From: Sternotherus odoratus
Lineage: Eukaryota; Chordata; Testudines; Kinosternidae
Direction: 5' to 3'
DNA length: 64,000 bases
NCBI GenBank assembly: GCA_032164245.1
Contig: JAVMKO010000005.1
Location: forward strand, 45,276,193 to 45,340,192
Below the pieces are notes generated by a model. The model made no database searches and had not been told where the DNA came from. It saw only the letters and a list, made by a program, of their open reading frames with translations. Of the stretch, positions 1-64,000 are shown in pieces (the stretch's first letter is position 1; every line of letters begins with the position of its first letter). The translations under genes and the position numbers were made by a program.

Positions 1-1420
1 TAGATGAGGCTATTTAATCAACTAATAAAGAATTATTTTGAAACAATAGTGACTTTATTTCCTTTGCAAGCTGTAATCATAGGGGGGAGGTTGGTTGGCT
101 TACAGGAATTAGTCAACAATGAGGGCGGGTTTGCATCAAACACAATTGTCACACTGTAGCCTGGCAAGTTATGAAACTGGTTTTCAAAGTTTCTCTGATG
201 TGCAGCATGCCCTGCTGTGCTCTTCTAATTGCACTGGTTATTCTGGCTGCATGAAATTGCCTGCCATAAACTTCTCCCCCTTATTCTCTCAGATATTATG
301 GAGCACACAGCAAGCAGCAATAACAATGGGAATATTGGTTTACTAACCTAGTCAGCAAACAGCACCAGCAAACTTTTATTAAACGTCCAAATGCACATTC
401 TACAACTATTCTGCACTTAGCCTATAGTTGAACTGCTTCTTACTACTGTCCAGGTTTCCTGTGTACAGCTTCATGAGCCATGACATTCAGGGGTAGGCAG
501 GGTCCCCGAGAATAACTTATTGGCATTTCAACATCCCCAACAGTAATTTTTTGGTCTGGGAAGTAAGCCCCTTCCTGCAGCTATTCAAACAGACCAGAGT
601 TCCTGAAGACATGAGCGTCATGCTTCTTTCCATCCCACATTGATGTTGATGGATCACAAGGGACGTTTCACCAGTGCTTGGTGCACTGTTGAAAAGTACC
701 CCTTGTGGTTTATGTACTGGCTACCCTGGTGGTCCAGTGCCAACATAAGGATAGGCATTCCATCTATCTCCCCACCACAGTTAGGGAACCCCATCTCAGC
801 AAAGCCATCCACAATGACCTGCACATTTCCCAGAGTCACTACCCTTCATAGCAGCAGGTCAGTGACTGCGTTGGCTACTTGGATCACAGCAGCTCTCACA
901 ATAGATTTTCCCACTCCAAATTGATTCCCGACTGACCAGCAAAGCTGTCAGGCATTGCAAGCTTCCAGAGGGCTATTGCCATTCGTTTCTCAACTGTGAG
1001 GGTTTCTCTCATTTTGGTATCTTTGTGCTTCAGGGCAGGGGACAGCAAGTCACAAAGTTCCATGAAAGTGGCCTTATGCATGCGAAAGTTTTGCAGCCAC
1101 TGGGAATCATCCCATACCTGCAACACTATGAGGTCCCACCAGTTTGTGCTTGTTTCCTGGGCCCAGAATTGGCATTCCACAGCATGAACCTGGCCCAGTG
1201 CCACCATGAAGCACCAATTGCCACATGCTGTGCTTCTGGGAACGTCTATGTCCATTTCCTCACCACTATCGTAATCGTGCTGCTGTTGCTTCCTTGTCCG
1301 GTTTTGCGGGTTCTGCACATACTGCAGGATAACACGAGGGGTGTTTACAAATGTTACAACTGTAGTGGTGAGCTGAATGGTCTCCATGCTTTCCGTGCTA
1401 TGGCGCCTGCATATGGGCAA
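1..1420 (-). pseudogene. PIF/Harbinger (HARBI1-like) transposase pseudogene
   Basis: Reading from about 1420 down to about 100 gives a HARBI1-like DDE transposase with breaks. Recognisable parts are WDDSQWLQNFRMHKATFMEL near 1080, a frame break near 900-840, MGFPNCGGEIDGMPI near 780 with the first catalytic Asp, KHDAHVFRNSGLFE near 630 with the second Asp, and VVECAFGRL near 390 with the Glu. Several stops and frameshifts make it inactive. Family members cut and paste Harbinger elements and work with a Myb-like partner, which is not seen here. The left end of the element may lie outside the window. Confidence 0.85.
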
Positions 1421-2433
1421 GTCGAACTAAGATGCTTAGACTTCAGCTATGCAAATAGCGTAGCTGAAGTTCCGTATCTTATTTTGAAACCCCCTCCACT
1501 CCCCAGTGTAGCCAGCCCTCAGTGACGCAGCTGCTGTCACTTCTTGAATTGGTTCCTGTGTGTTATTTAAGACATGGTCAGAAGTAACCTCTTCCCTTGT
1601 GTACTTTAGAACTAGTTGCTCCAAGAAGCAGTTGTTTAAAGTTTATGCTGTAGGAATTTTTGGAAGAAGTTCTGTGATCTCTGTTACCTAGTCTGACCAC
1701 CTGTATAACTAAGGTCCCTTCTGGTTTTGTGGTCTTTGGATATATGAAGAGCCTTGACATTTTCTCTAAATTTGATCCTGTTGTGCTGTTTTTATATGTA
1801 CATTAGATACATTATACAGCTAATGCCCACAATTAGTTTTTGTGGGATCTTGTTTCCTCATTGATCTTTCTCAAGAGAAAAAGCAGATCTCTCATCCTGC
1901 AAGCTTTGGACCCAAAAAATATTTCCTCCGTGAATGTATGTGTGAAATTGAAGGCCAGATTCCCTGCCCTGGTCTAGTACCGCTACCTGAAGAGATGACT
2001 GGCAAATATAAAGCTACCATGAAAGAAAAAGCCGTATCCTGATTTGGTTTCTTTATTGATCTAGAGGCCAGTAGTATAGCTTCATTAATATATTTCTATT
2101 TTGATAGCTTGGGATTTGTATCCTTATAGATTCAACTATGTGATGGTCTTCAAGCAGAATTTTTATCTTGCTGGATTCTGCGGAATCCCTAACATCCAGT
2201 GCTTCTTCCCCATCTGTTCAGCCTTCTGTCCTTTTTCTGTAAAGTTTATAAGCAGGTATTTCAGTATACCTTTGGTTTTTCTCTTTCCATCATGTTTCTG
2301 TAATATCTGTTTATCAAGGCCCTTGTCCATAGTAGGCATTCTAGGTCTCCATTTTTTTTATTTTAAACTTCTTGCATATATTAATTGATACTTACAGTTC
2401 TTGTTCTGTTTTATTTAACTCCTTAATCGGGCA
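1421..2433. other. Intron of USP4, no feature recognised apart from a possible Harbinger flank
   Basis: About 200 bp next to the Harbinger relic (to about 1624) may be its 5' noncoding part. The rest is AT-rich with short open frames only and no motif I recognise. Confidence 0.4.
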
Positions 2434-3294
2434 GAATTTGCCTATAAACCCTCAGATTCAGAGACGGTTGAAGTGATGATAATCTCACTTTCAACAGCAG
2501 TAGCTGCTTCTGCTGGTGTAGAAAGAATATTTTCTTCCTTTGGACTAATTCATTCTAAATTGAGAAATTGTTTGGGACCTGAAAAAGCAGAACAGCTTGT
2601 TTTTCTTTTCCAGATTATGAACGAATCAAGAAAATGAAGGTGAAGACAACTGAGTTAGCTACGGAAGCCAATATTTTAAGTTTCTCATGTTGACCTGGCT
2701 GACAGTTGACTTAATTTTTGCTTTTTTTTCTTAAATAAATAAATAAAAAATCTATTTTAGTTAAAAACAATTTTAACAAAAACAAACTTGATTTTAAAAA
2801 ACTTGACAGATTACATTTAAAAATTCATATGCTTGTTTTGTTAAAATATTATGTTTGCTGTTAAAGAAAAAAAATCCAGAATACATAATGTTGTTGTTTT
2901 AGTTAAATAAAACAATTTACATGTCTGTCTGGTGATGTTCTCCTAATACAGCACGGCAAGAAAATCCTCTAAATATTAATGATTAACCTGTTGAATTGGA
3001 GATAGTCATTGGGAGGTGAACTTCATAAATATCTGCTTCAGTTACCTTTGGTAAATGAAATAACCAATCATTCGTTTTCTGATAGAGCTGTAAAACTAAT
3101 CTGAAAGTTTTCAAAATAAATCACTTAAAAATGTAGTGTGTACCTTCGAAAAATGAAACTACATCTATCTTTGAGTTGTGTAGAATATGTATTAAGGTTA
3201 TAACGACCAACAAGAATGCACTTATGTAGAAATCCATGATTAAATCAAGTCTTCCTGACTAATAATTTAAATCAAATCCTCCCTGTTGATTACC
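2434..3294 (+). mobile_element. hAT transposon 3' part: dimerisation domain and 3' noncoding end
   Basis: An open frame from 2434 to a TGA at 2635-2637 encodes a hATC dimerisation region: VEVMIISLSTAVAASAGVER, IFSSFGLIHSKLRN and LGPEKAEQLVFLFQIMN. AT-rich noncoding DNA typical of the element's 3' end follows. It lies in + orientation, opposite to the transposase body next to it. Confidence 0.8.
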
Positions 3295-3390
3295 CTTAAC
3301 ATTGGTGAGGACACCCATCTCAGAACTGAGAACAGTTTAGATCCATCCATCAAAATTTCAGGTAGTTGAAAGCAGCTATCAAATTTCTCC

Positions 3391-4760
3391 TCACTGGTGT
3401 GACTTTAAAATATCAGCAAACGTATATTTCTTGAATGGTTCGCCCTTAGCTCTGAAGTTTATTATAGTTGGCATTGTGGAGGGATGTTTGCTGGATGTCT
3501 GTGTCATAGCCAACGCCTCTTCTTCAGCAGTTAAGGTTTGACCCTGGTACCAAGTAACGAGAATATTTGCAAGAAAATGAGTTGGAGATAGTGCTTGTCC
3601 CATTCGCTTTTAGGGCTTGTAATTTAGCTCTGTCATTGCATACTTCTCTTTTTAAGATCTCACTCAGTTCCTTCCAACTTTCAACAGCTTCAGCAATAAA
3701 ATAGCTATTTCACTGCATTTTGCTGCAGAAATAGGCTTCAGGGTACTCTGCATGCGTTCAACATTTCTCTTAAGCCCAATGTTGAGAACTTTCGCTGTGG
3801 CAGTGCCATCTTTTTTTTCACAATTTTGTTCACAAACTATCCTCAGATTAGGTCAGTTCTTAGTCAAAACAATCCACTACTGAGTTCCATCACACCTCTT
3901 GTGGGGGAGTTAGCTTGGTTCCTCCCACTTTTTTCAGAGCAGCTGCTGCAAAGTGGTTATTATGGAAGTATTTGTCAATTTCAACAACATTAGCCTTTAT
4001 TTCTGGAATACTGAAGTCTTTGGCTAGAGGTACATCAAATGAGCACTGCAACCATATGCTGTTAGCTTGGGACTCTCTTCTAAATAATTTCTTCTCATCT
4101 TGGATACATTTGCAGCATTGTCTGTGAACAAGCTGCGTACTAGACATTTGAATTTTTTCTCCACAGTTTGTTGTAGCTTTTAATGCTGCTATTTGTAAGT
4201 ATTCTGCTATAAGTGCATTTCCTAATGTGTCAATTGTTACTATAAGGAAGACATGCTCTTCTTCTGTTGTCACACAAGCTCATACAACAGGATCATTCTG
4301 AACATTACTCCACTCATCAAATTCAGGTTAAAAATTTCACCATCTAAATCTTTTGCACATTGCTCAATTTCTCTTTCATACACTTTATCCAGCAATTTAC
4401 CTGCGACATCTGCTCTTTTGGGTGGACTGTATCCTGGTCTTAATGACTGAACCATGTTAATGAAGTGTGGGTTCTCAATCATACGGAAAGGAGAATTTGT
4501 TGCATAAACAAATCGGGCAATTTTTCCATCAATTATCTCTCTTTGTAGTCTTCTGATTCTTATCACAAACTTATCTATGGTGGCTTCTGGATGATGGAGA
4601 CTTTTTTTCTTTTTGCTACAGTTGATAATACTGGACCTCTCTGACATACATGATGTGACTGAAACACTATGATAGGCAGATAACTCTGAAGCTATAGAAA
4701 ATGATGGTGATCTTGAAGGTGGATAGTCTTCAGAATCCTGTATGTTGAGTATAGATTCTC
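3391..4760 (-). pseudogene. hAT transposase body exon (DUF659-like), broken
   Basis: On the minus strand this reads as the central part of a hAT transposase: IDGKIARFVYATNSPFRMIE, MVQSLRPGYSPPKRADVAGK, VTIDTLGNALIAEYLQIAAL and AKDFSIPEIKANVVEIDKYF, ending in a degraded stretch to about 3391. At least one stop near 4270 and shifts near 4150 and 3880 break it. Its 5' edge is a good splice acceptor (TTTTGTTTAG then GAG), so the element had an intron. Confidence 0.8.
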
Positions 4761-4933
4761 CTAAACAAAATAAGTCAATGCAGTTATTTATTATTATTAC
4801 CATACTGCTCATTTAGTATTACTCATTTCATTCACTGACACTCGGTACTACTTTCAAGGTGAAATTGTAAACGGAAGATCTTCCTATTTCATCTATTTAT
4901 TTTTTTACCACATCTGCATCTAAAATGATAGTA

Positions 4934-6203
4934 CAGTAAAACCTCGATATAACGGACTAATTCGGGCGAGGGGGTGTCCGTTAAAGCCGAAAGTCCGTTA
5001 TATAATAAAGCAGGTTTTCCGAATGCGTATGTTAAAAAATTGACAAATTAGTTGGTTTCCCTGTTTTTACTTATGTAGACATGTTTGTGTAATTAAAATT
5101 AAGTATGTATGAAAAGTTTAATTTCACAGAAAAGTTTTCAATACAGTAGACTTTCGATTATCCGGGATGATCAGGAAAACCGTAATCCCGGTTAATAAAA
5201 TCCCGGCTAATTGCGCGTCTACTGGGGGGGGTGGGGGGGCGGCAGATGGTGGTGGTTCCACCACCTGCCCCAGTCAGCCCCCCTGCTAGCCTGGGTGTAG
5301 GAAGCCCAGGCTGGCAGCGGGAGCTGAGACCCCCCGCTGACAGGAGCCTGCGCGCAGGGGGGGCGGGGGGGGGGGGGGAGTCTAAAGCAAGCAGCAGAGA
5401 GCTGAGAAGCGGCTGAGTTCTCAACCCGCTGCTGCTTTAGAGTTTCTCCGCAGGCTCCTGCTAGCTGGGGTCTCAGCTCCAGCTGCCAGCCTGGGCTTCC
5501 TACACCCAGGCTGGCTGCAGGCTGAGACCCCAGCTGGCAAGGGGCCAGCGGGGGAAACCCCAAAGCAGCGGCAGGCTGAGTGCTCAGCCTGCCGCCACTT
5601 TGGGGTTCCCCCCGCTGGCCCCTTGCCAGCCGGGGGTCCTGCTCCTGCCCCAGTCTGCTCCCGCTGTCAGCCTGGGTTCCCTGCACCCAGGCTGTAAGCG
5701 GGAGCTGAGTGGGGCAGGTGGCAGGAGCCTGGGGAGAGAGCCCAAGGCGGCGGCGGGCTCAGCACTCAACCTGCTGCCGCTTTGGGCTTTCCCCCCAGGC
5801 TCCTGCCAGCCGGGGTCTCAGCCTGCTGCCAGCCTGGGTTTCCTACATCCAGGCTGGAAGTAGGCTGAGACCCCAGCTCGTAAGGGGCTAGTAGGAGAAG
5901 CCCCAAAGCAGCGGCAGGCTAAGGCTGAGCCAGCCGCCGCTTTGGGGCTTCCCCTACCAACCCGTTTAGACATCCCGGTTAATCCGCAGCCCGGTTAACC
6001 CGCGCCCCGATAATCGGGAGTCTACTGTAACAGTGAATTAATAACAAAAAATAACCTGTTAATTTAATTATCAGCAAATCTTGGTTAAAAGCATTTTAAA
6101 ATTAACAAGGTGTTAATTTTCACATATGACATACGGACCAGAAATTTTGTCCGTTAAATCCGAAATCCGTTAAATCGAGGTCCGCAAAATCGAGGGTTTA
6201 CTG
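4934..6203. mobile_element. Outer Tigger/pogo-like MITE
   Basis: The left terminus CAGTAAAACCTCGATATAAC and right terminus AAAATCGAGGGTTTACTG are inverted copies, with a TA target duplication at 4932-4933 and 6204-6205. Subterminal TCCGTTAAA motifs also mirror each other. No transposase frame is present. It is split by the inner element. Confidence 0.87.
5144..6027. mobile_element. Inner Tigger-like MITE with a GC-rich palindromic core
   Basis: The ends CAGTAGACTTTCGATTATCC and GATAATCGGGAGTCTACTG are inverted copies with TA duplications at 5142-5143 and 6028-6029. The core (5215-5965) is very GC-rich and is a chain of inverted copies of one unit of about 150 bp (AAAGCAGCGGCAGGCTGAG and its complement, and CTGGGCTTCCTACACCCAGG). 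The open frames across it are low complexity and not genes. Confidence 0.87.
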
Positions 6204-6315
6204 TACCATAGCGTAACAATTATATATTTTACTTAAACATGAGAATTCAAGAATAGTCCAGGAGGAGGACAAGCAGTACATAAGAAAGAAGTGTGAAATA
6301 AAAAAGTTTACCAAC

Positions 6316-6381
6316 CTGAAGATCCTACATGTTCAGATACCTTCAGATTCCTTTCATCATCTTCAATGCAGCTTCCTCCTG
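6316..6381 (-). pseudogene. hAT transposase, end of the first coding exon
   Basis: Short coding remnant (EEAALKMMKG on the minus strand) between the CR1 insertion and the hAT intron donor. It joins the BED finger piece on the other side of the CR1. Confidence 0.55.
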
Positions 6382-6756
6382 AGAATCATAGAATCATAGA
6401 ATATCAGGGTTGGAAGGGACCTCAAGAGGTCATCTAGTCCAACCCCCTGCTTAAAGCAGGACTAACCTCAATTAAATCATCCCAGACAGAGCTTTGTCAA
6501 GCCTGACCTTAAAAACCTCTAAGGAAGGAGATTCTACCACCTCCCTAGATAACCCATTCCAGTGCTTTGCCACACTCCTATTGAAAAAGTTATTCCTGAT
6601 ATCCAACCTAAACCTTCCCCACTGCAACTTGAGACCATCACTCCTTGTTCTCTCATCTGGTACCACTGAGAGCGATCTAGATCCATCCTCTTTGGAACTT
6701 CCTTTCAGGTAGTTGAAAGCAGCTATCAAATCTACCCTCAGTCTTCTCTTCTGTAG
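6382..6756 (-). mobile_element. CR1 LINE 3' end, antisense
   Basis: The left edge carries tandem AGAATCAT units (the CR1 3' tail) followed by the conserved CR1 3' end (TCATCTAGTCCAACCCCCTG and GGTAGTTGAAAGCAGCTATC). It is 5'-truncated and lies inside the hAT first exon. Confidence 0.9.
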
Positions 6757-6925
6757 GAAGGAGAGAAGGAACACTTCTCATGATGTTGTTTTATTCAGGC
6801 AAGCAGGCCTTGCATTTCTTTGTTGCACTGTTCGCATTTTGCATGCATACCTGTTTACCCACAGGTAGAGGAACTTCATTAAAATAATCCCAAACTGGGC
6901 CTCTTTTACAGCCTGCTGCCATTAT
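6757..6925 (-). pseudogene. hAT transposase BED zinc finger exon piece
   Basis: The minus strand reads MAAGCKRGPVWDYFNEVPLP and then CEQCNKEMQGLLA, a TGA, and IKQHHEK. This is a BED-type C2HC finger with one nonsense change. It is the N-terminal part of the transposase whose body is at 3391-4760. Confidence 0.75.
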
Positions 6926-7488
6926 AGGTTTTCCCTTCTAGTCTGAGAATGGTATGGTAGATCTTAAATCAATGAATGTTACACTCAGACCTCAGGACTT
7001 CTGGAATATGTTGCTCAAACAGTTGTTTCACTTTTGTTTCTACTGCCTGTCCATCTGTTCTCACATTTATCTCCGGACTTCTTGTCCAGATCTATCCCCC
7101 CTCCGCACCCATCAATCTTTATTCATTGAATTTTTGAAACTTTACACTTCTAGAGAGACTTAAGGGGTTGACTGTGTACACAAATTTGTAGAGGGAAAAT
7201 AGGGTTGAGGTCTGTGATTTCTCATCTCTCTCTATATTTATCTAAAAACATTTTGCTGTTAATCATTTTATCTCTGGAGACACAAATCCACAATTTGAGA
7301 ACTGCAAAACTGCGCATCGCTGATGGTATCTTCTAGACTGAGCTATGAGTTGCATTGGATGGATAGAAAGATTAACCTAAATAATCTAATCCATGAACTA
7401 TTGGAATTTATTTACAAAACTTTTCTTAAACATTACATTAATGTATTGTCTCCTACTCTAGAATTAATAATTCCTAGTCCACGATGAG
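6926..7488 (-). other. Probable 5' noncoding part of the hAT element
   Basis: AT-rich sequence upstream of the BED ATG on the minus strand. No open gene. I assign it to the element by position and general familiarity only. Confidence 0.4.
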
Positions 7489-7503
7489 ATATCTTGGAGC
7501 TAT

Positions 7504-7749
7504 CTCTCTCTCCCCGTCACCCCCCAGTCGGGGTATGGGCCACCAACCACAGAGCACTCCATCTCTGTTGTTGGCGTTTCAGTAGCAATTTGGTTCCCTA
7601 CGGGGTGGAGTTGCTAGCCCCACGCCCATGTTAAGCCTACAGCACCTGATATTCCTAGGAGGTCTCCCATCCAAGTACTAGCCAGGCCCGACCCTGCTTA
7701 GCTTCCGAGATCAGACGGGATCGGGCGTGTTCAGGGTGGTTTAGCCCCT
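7504..7749 (-). mobile_element. 5S rRNA-derived SINE
   Basis: The minus strand begins with a 5S rRNA body (CACCCTGAACACGCCCGATC, TCTGATCTCGGAAGCTAAGC, TAGTACTTGGATGGGAGACC and GGTGCTGTAGGC) at about 7632-7747, followed by about 125 bp of unrelated sequence and a GAGAGAGAG tail. The insert is bounded by perfect 15-bp direct repeats ATATCTTGGAGCTAT at 7489-7503 and 7750-7764. That marks target-primed retroposition. The 5S internal promoter region is mostly intact. Confidence 0.88.
7632..7747 (-). pseudogene. 5S rRNA-like head of the SINE
   Basis: About 115 bp closely match vertebrate 5S rRNA, with changes in the 5' and 3' stem (no intact GTCTACGG start) and a few substitutions. It is a retroposed copy, not a ribosomal gene. 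Confidence 0.85.
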
Positions 7750-7764
7750 ATATCTTGGAGCTAT

Positions 7765-8289
7765 AATGTATCTAAATTAAAACGGTCTTTACATAGGTTT
7801 TTTCCTCAAACAGATCTGATTTAAATTAAAAAAAAAATTGTGAATTTTTAATCACTTTGGCTATCAATTATTTTTGTCAAGGTCCAAATTTCTTGGTCAA
7901 GGGATTGTCAAGGTCTAGACTCTGAGGAAAATAATATAAAAACAATAATAGTAATGATAATAAGTAAATATGATGTCTCGCTCCGTTCAGAAGCATCTGG
8001 TGGTCTAGATTTGGCTACAGTCCACCTATTAACTACCCCATATAAATAGTTCTGTCTCTCTGCTCCTCCAGTTCACCGACTCTGACCTCAGATAGTGGAC
8101 CTGAGCTCGGAGTACTACAAGCTGCTTGTGCTGTTGTCCTGCATACACCACTTAGCCACGAAGCTTGTAGTTTTACATTCTGTACTTTGCCCAATAAGAT
8201 AGGTAGCACCCACCTTACTTAGTCTGCTGTTGGTTTCTTACCTGCATAGTTAGAGTGGGTTTTAAAGGGAGATCTTTTGTTTTGGTTGT
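7765..8289. other. Intron, no feature recognised
   Basis: AT-rich stretch after the SINE, possibly with more of the hAT 5' end up to about 7920. Nothing else stands out. Confidence 0.35.
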
Positions 8290-8836
8290 TGTAAAGGTAC
8301 TTTGGATTTTGCAGAGACAAGGCACACACCCTGTGGTTGTATAAAGTGGATGAGTTTATTGGAAGGCCTCGGTCCCTCGAATAGGCGCTGAGGGGCCCGG
8401 GTCTGTCAGCGCGACCGCAGAAGGGGTCCTAGCACACCGGAGCAGTGGCTAGGGTAGAAAGGCCCACAAGCAAAATACAAGTGTGGGCTTAAATATACTC
8501 GCACATTTACATCTCATACATAGGCAAATCTCATTAATATCTAGCAGGCAAGCACCTGTGACTTGGTCACACGCTACTTGTTGATTATACGCAGCCGGCT
8601 TGTTTAGCATTGCGTTTCGATTTTCACACACACTGTTCTCACACACAGAGCAGACCAGAAAAAGCAGAGAAAGGCAGACAGGGAAAACAGCAGGCAGCTG
8701 CAGAGCTGTTTCCCAGGACGTCTTCCCAGGAGATAATGGATCGCCATTACCTTGAGCACGCTAATCATGGCTCAGTGCCCGTTCCGGGAGGGGCCGAGGG
8801 GAGTGCTTCCCGTTGCCTGGCACCTGCACCGTGACA
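8290..8836 (-). mobile_element. Solo LTR of an endogenous retrovirus, antisense
   Basis: On the minus strand it starts TGTCACGG and ends CCTTTACA (TG...CA), with a TATA-like TATATTTAAG (plus-strand 8489-8498) and an AATAAA signal (8355-8360) placed as in an LTR. The 5-bp flanks do not match, so either the target duplication decayed or the copy is recombinant. Confidence 0.75.
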
Positions 8837-9184
8837 ATCTCTTGCGTGTACTACATTAGTAGTCTTGTTTATTTAGGGAAAAGGTTTTATTATTTTTAGA
8901 GGGTTTAATTTCTTAGTGCACCAGGCTGTTTAGAACCTGCTTCCCACTCAGTTCAAACTTGTGCTTATGCCATCTGGGGCCTCCACTTGCTCATGATTGG
9001 TTATTGTTTCTGCCTCTCACTTATGATGTCCTAAATTGACCCCCTATTCCAGACTAGTGTTTTGGAAATGCAGATACGAACAGGTTAAGATTTGTAAATT
9101 CTCAATCAGACCTTTATTTTAGAGTGCCACTCTGGGCTTTGCAAACACTGGTGGTATTTGTTTCTGCTCTTTCCTTTCTCCCAG
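8837..9184. other. Intron before exon A
   Basis: Nothing recognised beyond the pyrimidine-rich acceptor of exon A. Confidence 0.4.
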
Positions 9185-63796
<54,612 letters not shown>

Positions 63797-64000
63797 GTGA
63801 GTATTTGGACTCAGACTAATTCAAAATGGGGAAATCCCCAGATATACAACCCATGAACATGCTGGGATGGACCCAAATGAGTTTTGCCTCTATTAATCAT
63901 CATAAATGCAGGCTAGAATCTGCTGTGGATTGAGGTCAGATTCAAGCTGACTATGCTGTGAAGGAGCAGCAGACTTTGTGCTGCTGAGGTTACTCTTTGC
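63797..64000. other. Start of the intron after exon O
   Basis: GTGAGT donor followed by unremarkable intron; the last USP4 exon is beyond the window. Confidence 0.6.

Larger units (their letters stand above)
4761..6315 (-). other. Intron of the hAT transposase gene
   Basis: The minus strand shows a donor at about 6315 (CTTCAG then GTTGGTAA) and an acceptor at 4761-4762. Most of the intron is a pair of nested Tigger-like insertions. Confidence 0.6.

Noticed and set aside
1842..2042. 66-codon + strand frame of non-repetitive look
   Set aside because: No motif, no splice support and no match to a family I know; most likely chance.
5158..5891. Open frames in both strands of the GC-rich block
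   Set aside because: They reflect the palindromic repeat core of a Tigger-like MITE.
7632..7747. Functional 5S rRNA gene
   Set aside because: Ends are altered, it is joined to a SINE body and tail, and 15-bp target duplications show retroposition.

Overview
The window is vertebrate nuclear DNA: one long-intron protein gene lies among densely nested transposable elements. CR1 LINEs with 3' tails built on ATTCTATG, two tRNA-headed SINEs that share the CR1 tail (the Cry SINE type of cryptodiran turtles), DIRS retrotransposons, Helitrons and many hAT elements point to a turtle, most likely a cryptodiran. I ran no database search, so the host call rests on recognised repeat families.

The only cellular gene seen is USP4, a ubiquitin-specific protease, on the + strand. 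Fifteen coding exons (9185 to 63796) join in frame without a stop for 2020 nt, about 673 codons. They cover the Ser/Thr-rich linker, the catalytic Cys box, the QQD box, both halves of the zinc ribbon, the Ubl2 and acidic insert, and the His and Asp boxes. The N-terminal DUSP/Ubl exons lie upstream of the window and the C-terminal exon lies downstream. The first visible exon (144 nt, same phase at both ends) matches the cassette exon skipped in the short USP4 isoform of mammals.

Layout: 1-9184 is an upstream intron with a dead Harbinger transposase gene, a broken hAT element carrying a CR1 tail and a Tigger-like MITE inside another, a 5S-rRNA-derived SINE and a solo LTR. 9185-18000 holds exons A to E with small repeats, an old CR1 and a microsatellite hairpin. 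18195-27051 is one intron packed with CR1, hAT MITEs, DIRS fragments, a 2.2 kb Helitron with an extreme C/G-rich array, and an LTR. 27052-28286 holds exons F and G. 28287-48839 is a 20.5 kb intron with two DIRS elements, four LTR-derived pieces, an unusual foldback element and an old CR1. 48840-64000 holds exons H to O with a nearly whole hAT element, further LTRs, a hAT MITE and a second, inverted Helitron 33 bp from exon N.

Nothing looks like a bacterial-style defence system, CRISPR array or operon. The less ordinary observations are a GC-rich palindromic module shared by two unrelated DNA-transposon families, a foldback element with palindromic 44-bp ends, opposed Helitrons, DIRS copies with diagnostic inverted termini, and a 5S-headed SINE with a perfect 15-bp target duplication.
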